A DNA stretch of 64,000 bases, taken from positions 19,419,533-19,483,532 of the forward strand of contig CM069439.1 of NCBI GenBank assembly GCA_035610365.1. The letters run 5' to 3'. Origin of the DNA: Aquatica leii (Eukaryota > Arthropoda > Insecta > Coleoptera > Lampyridae). The position numbers and the translations under genes were made by a program. This document shows, one piece after another, positions 34,828 to 45,624 of the stretch (the stretch's first letter is position 1; the number at the start of each line of letters is the position of its first letter). The notes under the pieces were generated by a model. It was given only the letters and a program-made list of their open reading frames with translations, made no database searches and was not told where the DNA came from.

Positions 34828-34958
34828 GAGGAGGGCGGCAAAACGCGATGGTGGACCGTCGCAAAGGTTTATGTAGCGTTGAGATACGGCAAAGACGCGG
34901 AGCGGCAAATAATTAATAATTGGCAATCAGTTTATAAGAGTATATTAAACTAAGAAGG
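34828..34958 (+). repeat. Inverted repeat flanking a Jockey fragment, left arm
   Basis: About 130 bp matching 35860-35990 in inverted orientation. Shared text includes AAAGACGCGGAG, AATAATTAATAATTG and AGAGTATATTAAA. Together with the right arm it brackets a LINE fragment. Confidence 0.65.
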
Positions 34959-35399
34959 AACAGACAATAAACGTACATACAATTAATACTACAATAACAA
35001 TATATACAAATGATATGAAGCAATATACGCGTGACAACGAACGGCTATGCGGAGCGCGGTGTGGAGCGAAGGTGCAATACAAATACCAAGCCTCAATCTG
35101 CATACTTCCGGTAGTCTGCTCTCCGTGAACTGCCACTTAAAGTGAGTGCCGGACGGCCAGACTCAGCCGCCTATTAAAGGAAAGGTTCTTAAGCCAGCAC
35201 TGATTCCTTAAATGGAATAATTTGCGATTCGATTCGATTTCGTACATGTTTATTGTTTCTTCAATTATTACATTTTTAAATCTTAATTCTAAATGATAAC
35301 AAAGTATGCTTAAATAGCCCCGTTGGATCGGTTTTCTACCTTCGAGTTTCTTCTTTGGTTTCAAACTTTTCTGCTGGGGGTTGAACATTTCATTCTAAA

Positions 35400-35700
35400 C
35401 TTAAGGTAGGATGAGATGCTTGGGCTGCTTGTGCCTAGGCATGTTATCTCTGTCGTAGTCCCAAAGCCGCCGAACGAGGGGATTGGGGTGGGTCGCGAGG
35501 TCTGCATGGAGCGCAGCTGCGGATTGGCGGACAAAATCTGCGATCTTCGGGATGTCGAGTTTTTGATAGAGCCGGTCTGTTTGGACGAACCAGGAGGCGT
35601 CTGCAATCATTCTGAGGATTTTGTTTTGGAAGATTTGGATCCTGGTAGTGTGAGTTTTGGGACCGTAGAACCATACTTGTGCTTCGTATATCGTGACTGG
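35400..35700 (-). pseudogene. Jockey-type LINE ORF2, C-terminal end
   Basis: Minus strand: YEAQVWFYGPKTHTTRIQIF, QNKILRMIADASWFVQTDRL and a tail LATHPNPLVRRLWDY, then a stop near 35401. This is the end of Jockey-clade ORF2 after the reverse transcriptase ('A..VWG......LQ..QNK.LR...APWFVRN..L...L.I..I..FI'). It is open for about 290 bp, longer than other LINE scraps here, and relatively GC-rich. The 3' untranslated region continues to lower coordinates, towards the left inverted-repeat arm. Upstream reverse transcriptase is missing. Other frames over this stretch on both strands are shadows. Confidence 0.7.
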
Positions 35701-35859
35701 TGGATGATTTGCTGCTGTCGGGTTGCTTCTTTTAAACCGTTGCAGATACTCTCAGGCGGTCTAGAGTGTTAGGACGTCTGTAGTCGAAGGAACAGTAACA
35801 GACCCCCGCCTTAAAAAAGTTTCAACTGAATGCGAAACTGCTGGTTTCTTCCTTCCTTC

Positions 35860-35990
35860 TTTCTTATTTTAATATACTCTTGTAAAATGATTTTCAATTA
35901 TTAATTATTTGTCACTCCGCGTCTTTGACGGATCTCAGCGCTGCATAAACCTTCGTGACGGTCTTCCACCACGTTCAACCGCCGTCCTTA
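35860..35990 (-). repeat. Inverted repeat flanking a Jockey fragment, right arm
   Basis: Inverted match to 34828-34958, with more substitutions than the arms of the 16995-21388 element. It could mark two oppositely oriented LINE 3' ends or the ends of a composite element. Confidence 0.6.
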
Positions 35991-36235
35991 ATCACACACG
36001 ACACATCAACGGTATCAATAATCACACGACATAACTTCAAAATTTATGTTGTTCTTTGGCATTTTTCAAAACTAAAAATTTTGTTAGGTTTTAATATTGT
36101 ATGGACTAAGATTAATATTCGTGTCTACTACAAAATGGTTTAAATACTTTTTTTTAAACGAATAAATACCTAGTTCTATAACTTAAAAAAAATTGATTGC
36201 GCCGTGAGGTCTAGTTTTTATAGACCCGCCCCAAT

Positions 36236-36575
36236 CAATAAAACTGGTTTCAAAATTTCCGGTAAAGGAAAACTACAATATCGGTTAATATTGAAAGGAT
36301 TTTTAATTATTTCAATGGATTCCCTAATTTTTCGCTAATAGTAATTAGAAACGTTTGCCAAAATTTTAGTGTTTTTAAACATAATTTAATGACCCGTTTT
36401 TAGCACTTGTTTTCCCACCGCTGACTTCAAAGATTGTTTAAGACCTTCGATGCTCCTTAATACGCATTTTTACGTTTCAAACCTTTTTTTTATGTATGCA
36501 CCACCAAAAGAGCAAGGAATTCTATAAACACCGTCAAGGTAAGAAATCGTACATTTTTGTTTAAAAAAGCATTTA
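36236..36575 (-). pseudogene. Penelope-like element, GIY-YIG domain and tail
   Basis: Minus strand: LDGVYRIPCSFGGAYIKKRF opens the GIY-YIG domain (G-V-Y-x-I-P-C....Y-I-G-x-T in the family; here the G-Q-T is K-K-R). It continues with GLKQSLKSAV, VLKTGH and FKNTKILANVSNYY. The tail RKIRESIEIIKNPFNINR and FPLPEILKPVL ends it. Stops interrupt it in several places. The nuclease nicks the target for insertion in intact elements; this copy is dead. Homology stops near 36575, where a candidate hAT end lies, so the hAT element may have inserted here. Confidence 0.7.
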
Positions 36576-36834
36576 TTTTGTTAATGCGGATTTGCAGTCT
36601 TGTCCGCCCTAGGCTATGAAGTACCAGCTTCCATAATTTAGGTACTACATATGAATTTACTTTCTTGCCAACCTTTATCGAAATAAACTGTTATTTCATA
36701 CAAATATGTCAAAATGTATATATAGTAAAATTACTGTATAAATGAATAGGTTTAAAATAAAGAAACCATGTTTTAATTAAGTACAAGTTTATTGCCATAC
36801 AATGTATGAAACGTATGTTACGTGTTACAAAACG

Positions 36835-39050
36835 CGTCTACACTTAGGCCCAGCAAAATCATTAATTAAATCTTTGCAATCCATGTTCCTTAAATAATCC
36901 GCTTCTGTGCAGAGCAAAGCTAGATCGTTTAACCTTTGCTCTGTCATTGTTGTGCGTAAATAGTTTTTAACTCATCGCAAACAAGAAAATGATCTTTCTC
37001 TAGAACAGTTACTGGCGGGAGTACCCACACATATACGGAAAGCAATATCCACGTTTGGTTAAATGGTTTGAAGATTCAGCTCGTACCCATTCTAACAAAC
37101 TGACAGCACTCTTACCCGTCGTTTTTGGAGTTTTCCTGTCAATGCATCAATTAACACCAAAAAAGTAGTGATTCTGAAATTTTTTCAACCATGATTTTGT
37201 TCTAGTAAAAAATCCCCAAAAAAACAGTTATGAAAGCTGTTTCAAGACGTTCAAGTTTCAAACGAATACCCTTTGCTTCGCATACCACAATTCTCTTCTA
37301 TTGTGTGTCATTTTTGATGGAGACTAACGCTTCATGGATTTCATTCCAAGATTGGTGTCAACTTTTGCATGCACCTGCAAGAGCTAATCAACGAGCCGTC
37401 GATAGACTTTTGACGATAACATCGGCTTGAAAGAATTCCCAGTGCTGAGTTCACGTTGAAAAAAATTGTATAACTTTTGCAGTAGAGAAAGGAGCAAGAA
37501 AACCTCTGGCTACTTTCAGCTGCACATTCGCCTAAAATTGAGCGCGGGAGCTGAGCAGGGGACATACTCGGCAACTGTGGAAATTTTCTTTATTTTCGTT
37601 TGTAGACCGTTGTATAGGCCTGACATGTTGGATGCGTTGCCTACGGCAGTTCGAAATGTCAATTCTAAATTCAGTTAAAATTTAAGTAACAGCATTTGTA
37701 ATTTGCTGTGATTTATGACCTGTGTTTGGTATAAACTTGAGGAAACTCTACAGGTGATCCATTAGGCAGGACATATCTGATTACATAAGTGAGCTGGTCC
37801 ACGTGAGATATATCCGGCGTTGAGTTAATGATCAGAAAAATATTTATCTGGTTATACTTCCATTACAATTGTTTTCAAAACGTTGTCTCTCATAAGCTGA
37901 ATAATTTTTTCACATGTCGTTGAAGAGATATAACTCGTATCTCGTGAGCCTGGATTCCCATAACTCTAAGAATTGATTGAACTCAGCGATAAACTCTAAG
38001 GAAATGAAATAATTTCTATTATGTAATGAACTTATTTTCTCGTCGTGTTGTTACCCTGTAACTACTATTCAATGTCGTTATTTGTAATTGTGATACTGCA
38101 TTATCAGTATTAAACGTCCTTGTCGAGGCGCGAAATAGTGAAAATTTCCTGTTTTCTTCTTACAACTTCGACAAGACAGTGGTGCGGTGCTTTAATACTG
38201 ATAATATTGGTAAAAGGGTCCTGTTGTGGCTATGATCATAATTAACCGGCGATCTACCGTGCACTACCCCAATTCCACCAATAAAGGATTTAGTACCTCA
38301 TACTCTTGTTTTATTGGATCCGTGGCGTGGCCGTCCAGGTGCCGACAATCCGGCACGGGAGCACCACCACTACAGTGTCCTCTGAACGGCAAACCACGTG
38401 ATGCAAGCGCTTTCACACATGCAACTATACTCTTTTCAATAGTTTTTACAGTAATTTATTTCTTTACCTAATTGCATTGTTAACGCGTTGTCAATGTGGC
38501 CTAAGGAGTTTCTTCTATCGTTTATATACACGACAGAATATTTGTGAATAGGAGATTTCTCATGAGTTGATACTCGATAATAGGAATTTTTTCAGTAATT
38601 GAAACCATCCTTTTTGTCGAACTGATTCTCCCTGTCATTAAAAAGTCGACAAGGTCTACAAAACAAACACCCAGTATTTTCAAAATAAATTCGCCACTTT
38701 CGTGGAACGTTTTTGCCATTTAGAAGTTGACGTTCGAATAAGTGTTTTGATAACTGTCACACCTTATCTTTTTAAATCTGCTCACTCTTGGAAAAACCAT
38801 TTTTAATGTTTTGGTTGGCTCCGTTTTTACAAATGTAATTACGCGTGAACTCGTCGATTGTCTATTTGGCTGCACTCTTGGTACTAGTAGGACTTTTTTG
38901 ACTTTTTCCTTGGTTTGATAGCGTGATTTTTAGTATCAGTAGAGTTTTTCAAAGAAATCGTCTAATTTCCGCCTTTTTTTAATCACATCATTTTGTTTAT
39001 TGTCTTTTTCTCTACCCCACTTAACCCTTTCTTTTCATTCATATCTTATT
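36835..39050 (-). pseudogene. hAT transposase, TTF-type zinc finger / ZMYM1-like, broken
   Basis: N-terminus near 39045 (KKRRKLDDFFEKL). The TTF-type finger follows (LLNGKNVPRKW, then NTGCLFCRPCRLFNDRENQF). Next are KALASRGLPFRGH near 38385, ISLEFIAEFNQFLE near 37985, TTCEKIIQLMRDNVLKT, and the catalytic region FSLIINSTPDISHVDQLTYV, where the first acidic residue of the family (LD/VD-x-TPD) is Asn. NASNMSGLYNGLQTKI and AEYVPCSA follow. The dimerisation end is PVTNCSSERSFSCLR, KNYLRTTMTEQRLNDLALL, closing at 36840. Several frameshifts and stops exist. A 326-bp solo LTR splits the gene between FRGH and the next block. Confidence 0.75.
38049..38374 (+). mobile_element. Solo LTR, 326 bp
   Basis: Begins TGTTACCCTG and ends CACCACTACA, so it has the TG...CA ends of an LTR. 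It is flanked by GTGT on both sides (38045-38048 and 38375-38378), a 4-bp target duplication. An AATAAAGG at about 38281 fits a polyadenylation signal if transcribed on the plus strand. Removing it joins the hAT reading frame on the minus strand. The internal part of the parent retrotransposon has been lost, as expected from LTR-LTR recombination. Superfamily (Gypsy or BEL) is not certain. Confidence 0.8.
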
Positions 39051-39399
39051 ATGCGACATAACAATTTACGTGAGGTATCGTACTGTAAAATGTTCACGCA
39101 CTGTCGATTTTTGTTAATATAGTACATACACATACACGTCGCGTCTCGAAAAACGTTTCGAAGTGAGAAAAACCTGTATGAAAAGGAAGATCCTGCCGAC
39201 TGCACGCCGGATTAGTGAGCGTTTTTAGCACACAATATTTTATTTTCTTAGTCTCGTTTCTTGTTATCATTCATCGGTGTATTTTTTGCCCATTATTGGC
39301 CGCCCCTAATATCTGGCCGTCCTTAAGAATAATCCGCTACTGGAAGTATCACTATCACTCGAAGACATACTGAATTATTATGTTGTTTGTACAACGATA

Positions 39400-39720
39400 G
39401 TATAATATCAAAAGCTATATTTCGTCAATTGCTGTGATGACTTACGTACTTTTTTTCACAGAAAATGTAACTACTTACTCTCTAAAAGTCAATTAAACAT
39501 TGGCATAAGACAAAATAGCATGAACTATTTTGGTTGCATAATAAACATTAATTTTGTTAAAAACGTTTTCAAAAACAAGATCTACACAGGTCAAAAGCTT
39601 CTCACTAACTTGCACAAATGCTATTAAAAAATGAATACATTTCTTTTCAGAAACCAATTATTAAAAATAAAAATAATTTGTCACAAAACTAAATTATGAA
39701 ATTTGCATTTGCAGTAAAAA
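39400..39720. other. No recognisable gene
   Basis: AT-rich flank beyond the proposed hAT end; nothing supported. Confidence 0.4.
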
Positions 39721-39928
39721 AAACTGGCGTGGTCACCACACGACTCTCCTATAAGGAATGATGAAGGAATAATAAATCAATTATGACTTTAATAACAATT
39801 AACACGTTTAATTACGTCTCTTTACTGATGAAAATAAGATAAAACGCATTGGGATTTGAACCTCCGCAGTCGGGGCGATGTTACCGCAGTCGTGCGATTG
39901 ATGTCACTAAACCAAAGTGACCTACTCA
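39720..39928 (-). repeat. tRNA-derived SINE-like sequence
   Basis: On the minus strand a TGGTTTAGTGACATCAA segment resembles a polymerase III A box, and GGTTCAAATCCC about 45 bp later resembles a B box. The arms do not fold as a proper tRNA, so it is not called a tRNA gene. The tail towards 39730 contains CCTTATAGGAGAG, similar to text at the end of the next repeat. Confidence 0.45.
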
Positions 39929-40194
39929 TATGTTCTTTACATCCGTATTTTAAACTAAGATTTAACCACGCGATATATTTTTGAAAATATTTTTGATATT
40001 TGTTATTAAACTTTGAAAATTATTACGCAAAACGTTCTCTGGTACACATTGTCATATGTATGTTCTGATACTAAAAATATTTTAAAAACACTTTGGGGAC
40101 ATATAAATCGAAATTTTCAAATTCCCTATGTTAATCTGTATGCTTCAAAATTTTCGGGACACACGGTATAAACAAGTCAAAATAATATCAAGAA

Positions 40195-40690
40195 ATTTTT
40201 TTATTTTTTAACCTAATTTGCTTTCCCTTCAAGATATGGAATTTTTTTCTAAAAAAAATTGTCGTAGGCAGGACTCGAACTTAGATTATATATGGAATTT
40301 ACTTTAAATTATAAATCAAATATCTAATAAACTGTTAGAAAAAAATTTGAATAAATTGTTAGAAAGAATGAACTCTATAAGAAACTGTAAAAATAATTCG
40401 AATAATTTACATACTTACAAAATTATATAAGAAAAACTGCTAAAAATGGCGGATACAGCCACTTCCGGTTTTCTTATACCAAATTTCAATTTACTAGGAC
40501 TTTTGGCCCGAGAGTTATCGTGAGTACATCGTTACATACACACACACAGACACAAATTTTTTTTGTCAAAAATACATTTTTCTAAATCAGTAGACCTTGA
40601 AACGTAAAATTATGCAATAAAAATTTTTTGAAAAAATATTGCGATCGCTATACTTTCCTTATAGGAAAGTAAAAACGAAACTGACGTAAG
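40195..40690. repeat. SINE/LINE-tail-like repeat region with B box and short CA run
   Basis: Minus strand near 40262-40285 has AGTTCGAGTCCTGCC, a good B box. The stretch 40440-40690 is less AT-rich, includes an ACACACACAC run and the palindrome ACTTTCCTTATAGGAAAGT, and reads like the 3' tail of a dispersed insect short repeat. No gene. Confidence 0.4.
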
Positions 40691-40999
40691 GGTGTATAAG
40701 ATAATTATTTTTTTTTCTGTAGTGAAACATACACTGTCTATCTGCCTTTTAGTTGTTGTACAAAACATAGTCTTAACAGAATTTCACAAATTGCTGAGTA
40801 TTACAGGAAATAGAACTGCAGAATTTTATTTCTTTACTGCTGCAGGATTTTTTAATTTAAGTAAATACATTTCTGATATCCGTATGCTTCAGCATTTTTT
40901 AGTACCCATGGATATAAAGCGCCTGAGACGACGTCTCTTGGTTTACCACCAGATCTGGCATGTTTCTTTTAATCAAACTTTTTCAGTTTAAAAATATTT

Positions 41000-42400
41000 T
41001 TGCAAGGTTTTTGTAGATTGCTATATGTAGTTATATTATTATTTAATAGAAATTACCATAAGTAGATTTGTTTATTTATTTATTTATAAACGAAAACGAA
41101 AAGTATTGAAATAATTTTTTTGCAACTATTCACTGTCAGTTTAATTTATACCTAAGAAACATTAACTATGAGGCTATAAATAATGTTGTTGCATTTTGAG
41201 TTTAACATGCAATAACTCAGAAACCTCTTAGCACATAAATCTAATATTTGCTGATAGATGACCTTACCTAAAATTTTAAGACAAGAGTATATGAGAAGGT
41301 GTTTTATTTATAAATTTAAATTGATGATTTTTGCGGTATACTAGCGATTTATTATTTATTAAACAATTTTTGTGTAATAAGTCTGGTCACAATTTTTCTT
41401 TAAGTTTCCATAAACAAATGTGTTTGTTTGTAAGGTTTAAATTGCTTACAGCAGATTGAAATTTAATTATTTTCTTCGGTGCTCTTTGGTTCGTAAAATG
41501 CGAGGACATCCACACTGACTTTAACTATCCTGCGATCAAAGCAATTCGCCACTGACTGTAATTACGCATACCTCCTGATACTCAAAGCTACCGACTACGA
41601 CTAATCTTATCTCTTCAAAATTAAACGTTTCTGAACCGTTTTTCTCAAGGCCTAAATAATTTACATCTACGACCCCCTAATGATTAACCATACCCTAAAG
41701 GCTAACATTAAAGACGACAGGATAAGAAGCTCAGGCTTGGATCACCTATCATAATATAATAAACATGAATATAAATAAGTTATTTTTTTTAACTTGTAGT
41801 ATTAAGTACAGTTTCAGTTCATTATACTACTCTTTTAATCTGAAACTTTTATTTATTTAAGCAGGATGTTTCAATAGTTTAAATAAATGTTTACTTAAAG
41901 TCTACATTTATTGTTGTAGTTTATTGTAGTCAATGAGTTTGTTCATCATAGAGATTTGTTTATTTATAATGCAAAATCCTTTTTTTGTTAACAAAAAAAA
42001 TGTTACGTTTTTTCAGTTATTTAATGTTTTTCAGGGTTTTCAAATACATGAATTCTCAACTTTAAGTATTTATTTGTTTTTATTGCAAATTTGCCTAAAG
42101 GTTTTTTTTTGGTTAATTAAGATGAAGGTATACACTTAGTTTAAATATTTCGGGTTTTATTCTCAGAAATTTTGAAAATTGTCATCTACTATTTTTAAAA
42201 ATACAGACAGCTGCATTTGGGTGATTGTCAATAAGAAGTAACTAACAGTAAATAATACAGATAAATAGAGATGAAACTATAATATAATACATAAAGCTTT
42301 GTTATTGATTATTTATTAAATCAAAATCTATTTAAATTTTTTTTCTGTTTTTTCCAACATCTTTATTTTCTTCTATTAGTAAGCGGTCACTAACGAGATT
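41000..42400. other. No recognisable gene
   Basis: Mostly AT-rich. A moderately mixed stretch at 41480-41740 has no readable motif in any frame. Confidence 0.45.
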
Positions 42401-42417
42401 TTGTTTTAAATCTACAT

Positions 42418-42660
42418 TTAAAGGGGTCAATGCAAGAAGTGCCCAAGTCACATTTTCATTGAAATTGACCTTCTGGCGCCATCTAAGAGTGTTTCACGTA
42501 AGCTTTCAGGTGGTATTTGCAGAGTGGCAGAAATATGTGCCTAAGTGCCTTAGATTACATTTACCTCAATTGGAGTTTACTTTGATTTCAATGCAAGAAG
42601 TACCTAAGTTATCATCTTGACAGATGCAATGCAACATGTGCCTTAGTCCACGTTATTTAC
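42418..42660 (+). repeat. Iterated ATGCAAGAAGTGCC-type motif
   Basis: CAATGCAAGAAGTGCCCAAG near 42432, CAATGCAAGAAGTACCTAAG near 42589 and CAATGCAACATGTGCCTTAG near 42629 are variants of one motif within 220 bp upstream of the DUF7869-type gene, with shorter GTGCCTAAGTGCCTTAG between. They may be subterminal transposase-binding repeats of that element or an upstream regulatory cluster. Confidence 0.45.
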
Positions 42661-42997
42661 ATTAGGTTATATGCGAGCAAATTAAACTGTGTTGATCCTA
42701 ATTTATTTGTGACTGTGATAAAAAACGTAACTATGGCAGGCAAGGAAAATAGAATAAAATAGCTTTTGTTACTTTGCGACATACTAGTAACCGTTTGTAC
42801 AATGGATATATGATTTATTTTGTACTATTCGTACCTTACATTGACTGCATCCTAACCTCACAACTTTAGTGATCACATTAATTTACACCATAAATACACG
42901 GTATATATTCGACAAATTCATACTAAACACGGTGTAAATGGGATTGCAAGGGAAAGTTCTGCAATGCTGATATAAATCAATCTTCGTTTTATTTTAG

Positions 42998-45002
42998 ATG
43001 ATACTGAATTGTCGGATTATTCAGCATCATGCCTTGAATATGAACCGAACAGCAAAAGTGAAGATAGTTCCGAAGCCGATGACCTTGTTCCGACAACAAA
43101 GAAGATTACCCAAAAATCTTCAAAGAAAAGTAAAACTTCGGGTTCCTGTTCCACCACGGGACATGGTGTACAACATAATATAGACATGTCTGAATCCTCA
43201 ACAAGAAGCAATATACATACCAATCATCCAAACGTGGTGAATGAAGTCCACATAAACGAACCACAGCAACCCGAACTAAAGAAGGGCAAGAAGAGGAAGA
43301 CTGGCAAGGATGCATGGAAGAGAACTATAAAAGTAAGAAATCGTATTCTAGGAAGCACCAGAGAAGAACTATAACGAACTGTTGCTATAAATGCTCATCA
43401 AAATTAAGCGTGGGTAACAAACGAACATTTTTGAAGCTTATCACAGTTTATCATCCTCTGCTACACAACAAAATTTATACCTTGGAGGTTGTGTGTGTCC
43501 GACGGATGTTAAACGACACAGATAAAAAAAACTGTCAGGCCACGAGTTAGGAGTCAAAACTTTGTATATCAAGTAAAGATTAACGGAAAACTAATAACAC
43601 TATGTCAGTCGGCGTTTTTAGCAGTGCATGGAATAAAACGCTCCAAACTGCGTCGAAAAATTCAGAAAAACAATGCAGAGCCTAAGGATTCAAGAGGTCT
43701 TCATCACACCAGGCCAACTAAAACAAAAACAGATAATCTAGTCTCAGTTAGAGGATTTATAGAAGAACTGCCTGCTCGAGAGTCTTATTATAGCATATCT
43801 GATAACAAACTTCGCAAGTATCTGGATTCCCATTTATCAGTCGCAAAGCTTAACCGACATTTTTTAATTTAAAGAATCAAGATAAAACAGTATCATATGA
43901 GATGTTTAGAAGAGTTTTTACAGAAGAATACAACATATCATTTGGATTCCCAAGAAAAGACATCTGTAAAGAATGTACTATGTTCATGACACGTTTACAA
44001 CAAGCTGAAGTGACAAATAATGAGACATCTGCAAAAACCGTCAATAGGGAAAGGGAGCTACATCCAAGAAAAGCTGAATGTTTTTAAAAGAAAATTTCGG
44101 AAGTAACAAAAGCTAATGATCCATCCGTCCTATCAATTTGCTTCGATTATCAGAAAAATCTGCCTGTCCCTGTGACGAATATTGGGGACGAATAGCGTCA
44201 GTTGTGGATTCACAATCTGGGAATACATTGCTTAACAACAAGAAAAGCCAATATGTGTATGTATGCAGAACACTTCGCTCGAATGGGACCAAACGAGGTA
44301 ATAACTTTCCTGCAGGATTATATCACACAAAACAAGAAGCCAGAGCAACGTATTTTACAACTTTTTTGCGACAACTGCTTTAGCCAGAACAAAAATTAAT
44401 TTTTGTTTGTCTTCTTAGATCAGCTATGTGCCAATAATATTTTTAAATCCATAGAAATCTGGTACCCAGTACCCGGTCACAGCATGATGCCAGTCGACCG
44501 AGATTTTGTTAATCTAATAAAAGAGTGTAAACAGAAAACTCCATTTGATGTCGTCTTTGTACAGCATTCGCTGAGGTCTAATGGATGCCTGGAAGAAGGC
44601 GATCGTACAATAAAGGTGAAACACTATAAATTATGGTTAGACTCTCACATAAAAGGAACTGTGCCGGGGATTTAGAAAGCTAGACGTTTTAATTTTTTGC
44701 TTAATTAGCAACCTCAGCTCAGTGCATCTTACTATGGCCCTATGGAACCATTGAAACTTTACAAAGTTGATCATAGCCGTAAACTTCGTGGTGAACCCAA
44801 CCTGGCCTATGATAATGAATACCTAAAAATTAAGCAGTTGAAATTTAACAACGTAACCCATCTTGTAAAGCACGTTAAATCATTGGAAACGGAATTTTTT
44901 GCTCGAACCTTGTCTGAAAATAAAAGTATAATCCAGCAAAATGATGACATTGATGAAGATAATATTGCTCAGTTACAAGAGGCCGACGCTGTTTATGAAT
45001 AG
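42998..45002 (+). pseudogene. DUF7869-family transposon-like gene, broken
   Basis: Coding starts just after a polypyrimidine tract and AG at 42997. The first part is Ser/Glu/Lys-rich (DYSASCLEYEPNSKSEDSSE) and ends in KDAWKRTIK at a possible GTAAGA donor. Then in shifted frames come CCYKCSSKLSVG, LVSVRGFIEELPARESYYSI, EYNISFGFPRKDICKECTMF and TTRKANMCMYAEHFARMGPN. Next are FCDNCFSQNKN, IWYPVPGHSMMPVDRDF and VKHVKSLETEFF, with a stop at 45002. The order (Cys-rich segment, 'F.P..D.C..C', 'F.D.C..QNKN', 'Y...GHS....D.DF') is that of the arthropod and cnidarian DUF7869 proteins, thought to be transposon-encoded with an RNase H-like fold. Frameshifts near 43370, 43870 and 44400 break it. Confidence 0.65.
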
Positions 45003-45207
45003 CTAGCCTTCTGTGTGTTTATTACAGTAAGTTTTGCTTTCAGTTAAGTTTTTTCATACTATGTTTATGTAGTCTTGAATTTTATTCACATATTATGTAT
45101 TTTTTCTTATAGTGTTAGGTACATAATAAATCTTTTTTGTAGTATAAACAAATTTTTCCTTAATATTATCCTTAATTTTTGACAAAATAAAGAAATTTCA
45201 ACACAAA

Positions 45208-45275
45208 AAGTGCCAGAACGTTCACGAACTTATAGTCAGCTTCCAGAACGTTTACTGAAGGATGTAGAAAATTTT
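45208..45275. promoter_or_regulatory. Heat-shock-element-like cluster
   Basis: AGAACGTTCACGAAC fits three alternating GAA/TTC units (GAA-TTC-GAA with 2-bp spacing). CTTCCAGAACGTTTACTGAA follows with two good units and two weaker. There is no clear TATA box; on the minus strand TATAAG lies between the units. It sits between the DUF7869-type gene and an unassigned minus-strand frame at 45297-45575. Confidence 0.35.
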
Positions 45276-45296
45276 TGAAAAAATAACGGAAATATA

Positions 45297-45575
45297 TTAA
45301 AACGGGTTAAAAAAATCATAGGTCAGTTTTTCGAAGTCGGAAGTATTAAGAATACTATAAAATCTTAAGCTTTCGCGATTTTTATGTTTATGATTATAAG
45401 CGACTTTCGGCTTAGACCGCGTCGTAGTAAAACACCCAGACTTAGGCTTGGTCATAGTCTCTTCTTGAGAGCCAAAACAAGAAGTAGAACTTGGCTTTTG
45501 CCGTATTGTCGTTCGTGAACCCAAACAAACTGACGTTTCGCAAGACATTGCAGCTTGTATCTTCAGAGTAGTCAC
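45297..45575 (-). CDS. Unassigned short open frame, possibly transposon-derived
   Basis: 92 codons from ATG 45575, Ser/Thr/Lys-rich (SCETSVCLGSRTTIRQKPSS, TTRSKPKVAYNHK). Codon content is less AT-skewed than chance frames around it. No family recognised. The text after KPKV resembles that at the broken end of the Tc1 fragment near 27265, so the frame may run into an unrelated repeat. Evidence for expression is limited to the HSE-like cluster nearby. Confidence 0.25.
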   Translation of the reverse strand: MTTLKIQAAMSCETSVCLGSRTTIRQKPSSTSCFGSQEETMTKPKSGCFTTTRSKPKVAYNHKHKNRESLRFYSILNTSDFEKLTYDFFNPF

Positions 45576-45624
45576 TCAGTGACATTTACCACTTCTTTTT
45601 TTTAAAAAAACGAATTTGTAATTT

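Larger units (their letters stand above)
36575..39342 (-). mobile_element. hAT transposon (TTF-finger type) with nested solo LTR
   Basis: The minus-strand 5' end is proposed at 39342, reading CAGTAGCGGATTATTC and continuing into GC-rich text (GGACGGCCAGATATTAGGGG). The 3' end is proposed near 36575, where GCGGATTTGCAGTC followed by GTCCGCCCTAGG resembles it loosely. An 8-bp target duplication could not be matched, so the limits are tentative. The transposase lies at 36835-39050. Confidence 0.45.

Noticed and set aside
35416..35772. 118-codon plus-strand frame
   Set aside because: Antisense to the Jockey C-terminal coding sequence on the minus strand.
39846..39928. tRNA gene on the minus strand
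   Set aside because: A- and B-box-like text is present, but acceptor and T arms do not pair; a SINE head or tRNA relic is more likely.
40692..40991. 99-codon frame after a polypyrimidine tract, with an FTAAGFF stretch that recalls insect gustatory receptor ends
   Set aside because: The resemblance is a few residues, the expected neighbouring motifs are absent, and no upstream exons were found.
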